The notes beneath the pieces are model-generated. The model was not told the origin of the DNA and searched no databases. It saw only the letters and a program-made list of their open reading frames with translations. Position numbers and translations under genes: made by a program. From DAOUJI01 sp965219565 (GTDB taxonomy: Bacteria; Chloroflexota; Dehalococcoidia; Lucifugimonadales; JAGWBF01), in NCBI GenBank assembly GCA_965219565.1, contig OZ244780.1:1612001-1676000 (forward strand): a stretch of 64,000 nt of DNA, in the 5' to 3' direction. This document shows positions 59,624 to 64,000 of this stretch, piece by piece (position 1 is the stretch's first letter; each line of letters opens with the position of its first letter).

Positions 59624-60560
59624 CGGCAAGCGCCTGGATGTTCACATATTGCCCCAAGAGCGGACCGGGAGGTTCGCCAACGACCCTGTCGGGATCGGTG
59701 AGTTGATCGACTTGGCCAAGGAGTTGGATGTGGGCCTCATCGTGATGGAGGCCACAGGCGGCCTTGAGAGGGCCCTCACGGTGGACTGCGGCCTCCGCCG
59801 GATGCCGGTGGCGGTGATGAATCCCAGACAGATAAGGGACTTCGCCCGCTCCACAGGCAGACTTGCCAAGACCGACGCCCTGGACGCCCAGGTCATAGCC
59901 CGGTTCGCCGCCGCCGTGAGGCCTGAGGTCCGTCCTCTCCCGGACGCCGAGGCGGCCCGGCTCAAGGCTCTTGTGGCGCGCAGACAGCAGATCGTAGAGA
60001 TGAGAACCGCTGAGTCCAATCGCCTCAAGCGTGCGTCCAAGGCTGTTCATCGCGGCATTGAGAGGCACATCCAGTATCTCACCCAGGAGCTGGAGGACCT
60101 GGACCGGGAGATGGAAGACTTCATCAAGGAGAACGCGGCTTGGACGGGGAAAGCGAAGGCGCTCAAAGACGTTCCGGGCATAGGGAGCGTGTCGTGCATG
60201 ACCCTTCTGGCGTCCCTTCCTGAATTGGGCAGCCTCAATCGAAGGGAGATAGCCGCCCTGGTGGGAGTGGCCCCGTTGAACCGGGACAGTGGGACCCATA
60301 GGGGGAAACGGAGCGTCTGGGGAGGCCGCGCCAACGTCAGAAGGACGCTGTACATGGCGGGCATGAGCGCCAGAGTCCACAATCCCCTGATAAAGACTTT
60401 CTATGAACGGTTGGTGGGGAACGGGAAGCCCTCCAAGGTGGCTATGGTGGCCTGCATGCGTAAGCTGTTGACCATCATCAACGCCATGTTGAGGGACGGA
60501 ACAACCTGGAATCAGCTCAACCACACCAGCAACCCTTCCCTCGTCCAACACAGTTGCTAA
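59589..60560 (+). CDS. IS110-family transposase
   Basis: 323 residues from ATG 59589. The N-terminal DEDD domain shows MGVDVSGKRLDVHIL, VMEATGGLE and AKTDALDAQVIARFA. The C-terminal Transposase_20 domain shows LKDVPGIGSVSCMTLLASLP, IAALVGVAPLNRDSGTHRGK, which holds the catalytic serine, and RRTLYMAGMSARVHNP. All appear intact, so the enzyme may be active. IS110 recombinases are guided by a bridge RNA encoded in the element. The long minus-strand frame over this gene is a shadow. Confidence 0.93.
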   Translation: MSADAVMGVDVSGKRLDVHILPQERTGRFANDPVGIGELIDLAKELDVGLIVMEATGGLERALTVDCGLRRMPVAVMNPRQIRDFARSTGRLAKTDALDAQVIARFAAAVRPEVRPLPDAEAARLKALVARRQQIVEMRTAESNRLKRASKAVHRGIERHIQYLTQELEDLDREMEDFIKENAAWTGKAKALKDVPGIGSVSCMTLLASLPELGSLNRREIAALVGVAPLNRDSGTHRGKRSVWGGRANVRRTLYMAGMSARVHNPLIKTFYERLVGNGKPSKVAMVACMRKLLTIINAMLRDGTTWNQLNHTSNPSLVQHSC

Positions 60561-60653
60561 AGTCCTTGTCCCCCTACCGCGCCTTTGGAAACGCAACGGC
60601 CCGGTTAAGAGGCTGGTCGCGTGAACTTCGGCATGACTCCGAACGAGGTCTTT

Positions 60654-60680
60654 AGATTCCTCGCTACCGCTCGGAATGAC
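60654..60680 (-). repeat. Dispersed repeat, right of the IS element
   Basis: On the minus strand GTCATTCCGA-GCGGTAGC-GAGGAATCT, an inverted relative of 59355-59390. The rest of 60561-60788 has further short ACCGCTCGG copies and no gene. Confidence 0.75.
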
Positions 60681-60788
60681 ACAGTGGAACCGCTCGGCGT
60701 GACGTAATGGTACCGCTCGGACATGCTGCCAGGGACCCGCGCGGAACAGCGTAACGGGAGCGGCTTTCGGCTTTAATGGCAAGCCTGC

Positions 60789-61298
60789 TCAGTTGTCCGA
60801 AAGCCCCTTCAGCTCGACGATCCAGGCATCGGCCTCGCCGCCCTTGATCTCCAGGATGGCCACATGCCCCAGCCCCAGGTGCATGTTGGGGCCTGGGGCC
60901 GTGGGGCTGCCCGGGTTCACGCGTAGAAAGCCGTCCTCTCTAATCACCTCCGGCACGTGGGTGTCCCCGTAGACCACCACGTCCACGTCCCCCTTGCCGT
61001 TGAAGAACCTCTCAAGGGGCAGTTCGGGGTAGTTGAAGACGTGGACGACGGCCACCGTTAAGCCCTCAACTTCCAGCATTTGCACCGGCTTAATCCTGGG
61101 GTCGACTAAGCCGTCGTCGTTGTTGCCTTCCGCGGCGTAAACCGGGGCAATGCGTTCCAACCAGTCGAGCGCCCGGAGCACCTGTATATCCCCGGCGTGG
61201 AGCACCATGTCCACGCCTTGGAAGGCCGTTTCGACTTCCTTGGGGATTTCTTTGGCTACTGTGGGGATGTGGGTGTCGGAGATAAGTCCCAGCTTCAT
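60789..61298 (-). CDS. YfcE-like metallophosphoesterase
   Basis: 169 residues. LGLISDTHIP, VLHAGDIQVL, AEGNNDDG, VVHVFNYPE and VVVYGDTHVPEVI are the five metal-binding motifs of the calcineurin-like family, with GNND and GDTH slightly altered from GNCD and GHTH. It hydrolyses phosphodiesters in the cytoplasm. It is transcribed with, and just after, the VOC gene. Confidence 0.9.
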   Translation of the reverse strand: MKLGLISDTHIPTVAKEIPKEVETAFQGVDMVLHAGDIQVLRALDWLERIAPVYAAEGNNDDGLVDPRIKPVQMLEVEGLTVAVVHVFNYPELPLERFFNGKGDVDVVVYGDTHVPEVIREDGFLRVNPGSPTAPGPNMHLGLGHVAILEIKGGEADAWIVELKGLSDN

Positions 61299-61307
61299 GG
61301 GCTGTCC

Positions 61308-61700
61308 TTAGACCAGCACTCCGAAGCCCGACTTGGTGCACACTTCAAGCCTGTTGCCGTCCAGGTCCTCGAAATAGAAGGCGCGCTGCCCGTCGTGTCG
61401 GGTGGATATGTCGGTTAAGGCGGTGACGCCCAGGGACCCGTAGTGGGTATGGGCGCCCTCTATATCGTCCACCTCGAAGGCGGTGTGGTGGGACGGAGCC
61501 GACGGAGCGTCCGGGTTCTCTATGATGTGGACCATGGCGCCGCTGGGAAGCTGGAGCCAGTAGAGGTTGTCGCTGTCCACCATCTTGGGTATCTGCTTGA
61601 TCCCCAGAACTTCCTGGTACCAGGCGAGGGCCTTGTCCTTGTCCTTTACGTTGTAGGTGATGTGGTTGATGCCTTTGAGCCTGATGGAGTCGTCGACCAT
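61308..61700 (-). CDS. VOC (glyoxalase-like) family protein
   Basis: 130 residues from ATG 61700, with AGGAGG upstream; a longer frame to 61742 is less likely. LKGINHITYNVKDKDKALAW opens the fold. HHTAFEVDDIEGA and FYFEDLDGNRLEVC carry the second His and the Glu of the metal site. It could be a lyase, dioxygenase or isomerase. The stop is nine bases before the phosphoesterase start. Confidence 0.88.
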   Translation of the reverse strand: MVDDSIRLKGINHITYNVKDKDKALAWYQEVLGIKQIPKMVDSDNLYWLQLPSGAMVHIIENPDAPSAPSHHTAFEVDDIEGAHTHYGSLGVTALTDISTRHDGQRAFYFEDLDGNRLEVCTKSGFGVLV

Positions 61701-61897
61701 ACTCTGAGTCCTCCTTTGGCGGTTCACTGCTTGGTTCCCCAATCATAGCAGAGTTTACGGCGTGGGCAAGTCCGGTCGCACTCCAAGCGTAATAGCCGCT
61801 CAAGTTGACACCTACACGGACACTAAGTATCCTGTTTTGGTTCTTGGTCCCGGCCTTGATGCAAGGTGTTTTTCGGCAGTATTCAAGGAGGAGAAAT

Positions 61898-63229
61898 ATG
61901 GATCTTCCACGGCCGTTGGACGGCGTTCGAGTCCTGGACTTTACGTGGGTCAGGGCTGGCCCCTGGTCTACACGGTGGCTAGCCGCCTTGGGGGCTGAGG
62001 TGCTCAAGGTCCAGTGGCCCTACAGTCTGGGACCCGGCCAGCGCATCCGTCCCGGCGAGCTTCCCCGAGACCCCAACGCCGTGGCCAACTCCGACGAGAA
62101 CAACACCAACAAGCTGGGCATAACCCTGAACGTGCGCAGCGAAAAAGGCCTGTCCATCACCAAGCAGCTCATCGCGAAGTCAGACGTTGTAATCGAGAAC
62201 TTCAGCGCCACCGTGATGAAGCGGTGGGGCCTGGCTTACGAGGACATGACAGCGGTCAACCCGAAAATCATATACATGTCGATGGCCGGATTTGGCCACA
62301 CAGGGCCCTATCTTCCCTACACCACCTTCGGCCCCGCTGCGGCGGCCGTGGCCGGTCTCAGCCTCATGTCCGGGCTTCCCGGCAAGCCTCCGGCGGGATG
62401 GGGCTACTCATACCTGGACGACACCGGCGGCATGTACGGCGCCATGTTCGTAATCACGGCCCTCGAGGCCAGAAACCGTACAGGCGAGGGGCAGCACGTG
62501 GATATGGGGCAGATGATCATGGGCGCAACCCTCACAGGCCCTGCCTTCCTCGACTACACGGTCAACGGCCGCTCCACCGACCGGGAAGGCTACCCCGCCG
62601 GAAACCGGGCTATATGGCCCGGCACACCGCCCATAAGCGGCTTCCGTGGGCGGGCCGCCGTGCCCCACAACTCCTACCGCACAAAGCCGGGGGACTACAA
62701 CGACTGGTGCGTCCTGGGCTGCTTCACCGATGCGGAGTGGGAAGGCCTGGTGAAGGTCATGGGAACCCCTGAGTGGGCTGTAAACGCCAAGTATTCCACC
62801 CTCTTGGGCCGCATCCGCAATCAGGAGGAACTGGACCAAAAGATAGAAGAGTGGACGTTCACCCTGGACAAGTATGAAATCGCCCAACTCTGTCAGGCCG
62901 CGGGCGTTCCCGCCGCCCCCGTACAGTCCTCTGAGGACCGGGTGGACAGGGACCCCCAGATGAAGGCCCGTGGACACTTCAGCTCCGTGCTGGACCACCC
63001 TGTGCTGGGGCCAAAGCGTCACCAGAGCGCTCCTTTCACTATGTCCGACGCATACGTTGGAGTAAACCGCGCGTCTCCTATGTTGGGTCAAGACACGGTC
63101 GAAGTGATGCAGAGGGTGTTGGGTATGACCAAGGAGGAGATTAAGGAGGGGTACAAGGACGGAACGTTCTGGCCTGAAGACCTGGGCTACTATCCCCAGA
63201 TGGAGGAGGCCATGAATGAGCTTGGCTAG
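61898..63229 (+). CDS. CaiB/BaiF CoA-transferase, type A, second copy
   Basis: 443 residues from ATG 61898, with AAGGAGGAG upstream; the longer frame from 61805 is rejected. VRVLDFTWVRAGPWSTRWLA, GAEVLKVQWPYS, VVIENFSATVMKRWGLAYED and GQHVDMGQMIMGATLTGPAF match the copy at 40844. The 14-base overlap with the type B gene keeps the same A-then-B order as the first module. Probably an alpha/beta-type enzyme working on another acyl-CoA. Confidence 0.92.
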   Translation: MDLPRPLDGVRVLDFTWVRAGPWSTRWLAALGAEVLKVQWPYSLGPGQRIRPGELPRDPNAVANSDENNTNKLGITLNVRSEKGLSITKQLIAKSDVVIENFSATVMKRWGLAYEDMTAVNPKIIYMSMAGFGHTGPYLPYTTFGPAAAAVAGLSLMSGLPGKPPAGWGYSYLDDTGGMYGAMFVITALEARNRTGEGQHVDMGQMIMGATLTGPAFLDYTVNGRSTDREGYPAGNRAIWPGTPPISGFRGRAAVPHNSYRTKPGDYNDWCVLGCFTDAEWEGLVKVMGTPEWAVNAKYSTLLGRIRNQEELDQKIEEWTFTLDKYEIAQLCQAAGVPAAPVQSSEDRVDRDPQMKARGHFSSVLDHPVLGPKRHQSAPFTMSDAYVGVNRASPMLGQDTVEVMQRVLGMTKEEIKEGYKDGTFWPEDLGYYPQMEEAMNELG

Positions 63230-64000
63230 CCAACTTCCCGGGCCTCTGGCCGGATGCCGCGTGCTGGAACTGGCGGACCACAAGGGAGAGTTCTGCGGCA
63301 AGCTGCTGGCGGACATGGGAGCCGACGTGATAAAAATCGAGCCTCCCGGAGGCCAGAGCACCCGCACCATCGGTCCTTTCGTGGACGATGTTCCCAACCT
63401 CAACCGAAGCCTTAACTTCTGGCAGTACAACACCTCCAAGCGAGGCGTTACCCTCAACCTGGAAACCGAGGACGGGCGCAAGCTGCTCAAGGCCCTCGTT
63501 CCAAGAGCCGACATCGTCCTGGAAAGCTACGATCCCGGCTATCTTCCGTCGCTGGGGCTGGGTTACAAGGACCTGGAAAGAATAAACCCCCGGTTGATCA
63601 TGTGCTCCATAACTCCCTTTGGGCAGGAAGGGCCTTGGGCCCGCCTGAAGACCTCGGACCTGGTACAACTGGCGGCTGGCGGCATCATGGGGTCCACGGG
63701 ATACGACGACGAGGACGTGGCTGGCGGGCCTCCTATCGCCCCCGACGGAGGACACGCCTGGCACATGGGATGCCATTACTCCTACATGGCAATCATGGCC
63801 GCGTTGTACCTGCGGCGCTCCACCGACAGAGGACAGTACATCGACGCCTCCATTCATGAGGCTTGCTCCTTGACCACCGAATCGGCCATCCGCTTCTACA
63901 TATACGACAACGTGGTAGTGTACAGGCACACGGGGCGTCACCAGACGCCCCAGCGCATCGACAAAATGCGTCCCGCCGCGGTGGAAATGGAAACGGCGGA
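63216..64000 (+). CDS. CaiB/BaiF CoA-transferase, type B, second copy, 3' end outside the window
   Basis: About 261 residues before the window edge. CRVLELADHKGEFCGKLLAD, GADVIKIEPPGG, NTSKRGVTLNLE, LVPRADIVLESYDPGYLP and GQYIDASIHEACSLTTESA (likely catalytic Asp) match the gene at 39522. ATG 63216 lies inside the end of the type A gene. Unlike the first copy, its N-terminus carries no repeat-encoded peptide. Confidence 0.92.
   Translation, partial: MSLASQLPGPLAGCRVLELADHKGEFCGKLLADMGADVIKIEPPGGQSTRTIGPFVDDVPNLNRSLNFWQYNTSKRGVTLNLETEDGRKLLKALVPRADIVLESYDPGYLPSLGLGYKDLERINPRLIMCSITPFGQEGPWARLKTSDLVQLAAGGIMGSTGYDDEDVAGGPPIAPDGGHAWHMGCHYSYMAIMAALYLRRSTDRGQYIDASIHEACSLTTESAIRFYIYDNVVVYRHTGRHQTPQRIDKMRPAAVEMETA

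Larger units (their letters stand above)
59391..60653 (+). mobile_element. IS110-family insertion sequence (ends inferred)
   Basis: A transposase gene with about 200 bases of non-coding DNA before it and 90 after it, lying between two inverted copies of a dispersed repeat. IS110 elements have no terminal inverted repeats, so the exact ends cannot be read from one copy. The upstream part has several short stems (TGCGG/CCGCA near 59430, GGTC/GACC near 59450), which fits a bridge RNA. Confidence 0.6.

Noticed and set aside
59304..60782. 492-codon minus-strand frame
   Set aside because: It lies antisense to the IS110 transposase and its flanks, and has no domain; a high-GC shadow.

Overview
The window looks like a chromosomal segment of an uncultured, free-living member of the Chloroflexota, most likely Dehalococcoidia (SAR202-like). 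This is an inference. It rests on high-GC genes with Shine-Dalgarno starts, many lipoproteins with long Pro/Thr linkers after the lipobox, a luciferase-like (F420-type) oxidoreductase, several CaiB/BaiF CoA-transferases, a CoxL/XdhA-family molybdoenzyme and DUF1800 proteins. No rRNA or tRNA gene was found, so the placement is not proven.

Layout. 0-5.4 kb: a thioredoxin-like protein, lipoproteins, a TolB-like propeller, a hydrolase, an LLM oxidoreductase, a GlcG/HbpS protein and a DUF192 lipoprotein. 5.4-9.2 kb: a HesB-fold gene without cysteines, then a patchwork of short paralogous lipoproteins and membrane proteins, partly decayed and linked by a duplicated promoter-leader; relatives recur at 16.4-17.4 kb. 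9.2-15.6 kb: lysA-holB, an HNH nuclease, a BNR propeller, a YceI lipoprotein and RidA. 17.5-23.5 kb: iron storage (bfd-bfr), phosphate (pstS and a frameshifted mgsA, both preceded by 11-bp-periodic PHO-box-like repeats), dodecin, and a histidine kinase/response regulator pair. 23.5 kb: a strong promoter in front of a candidate structured RNA, then a zinc-ribbon gene. 26.8-36.5 kb: an ABC exporter-type operon with two very large FtsX-like permeases and two ATPases. 36.5-39.5 kb: a lipoprotein with three tandem repeats, a hicAB toxin-antitoxin pair and a small DUF7662-like gene. 39.5-42.2 kb and 61.9-64 kb: two copies of a two-gene CoA-transferase module. 42.3-46.3 kb: an AT-richer island with a DNA methyltransferase, a SIR2-like NADase and a DUF262 nuclease-like protein, here proposed as a candidate anti-phage system. 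46.5-51.9 kb: a duplicated DUF1800 + NHL-propeller pair. 51.9-59.3 kb: a molybdopterin dehydrogenase large subunit, a Dpp/Opp-type binding protein with two permeases, and a cupin. 59.3-60.8 kb: an IS110-family element between inverted copies of a dispersed repeat.

The metabolic genes fit a heterotroph that takes up and degrades small organics: CoA-transferases, molybdenum hydroxylase, peptide or oligomer uptake, LLM oxidoreductase, VOC and cupin proteins. The accessory stretches (5.4-9.2, 14.9-17.5, 38.1-39.5 and 42.3-46.3 kb) carry decayed genes, frameshifts and shifted base composition, which suggests gain and loss of mobile DNA. Several frameshifts could also be assembly errors and are flagged one by one.
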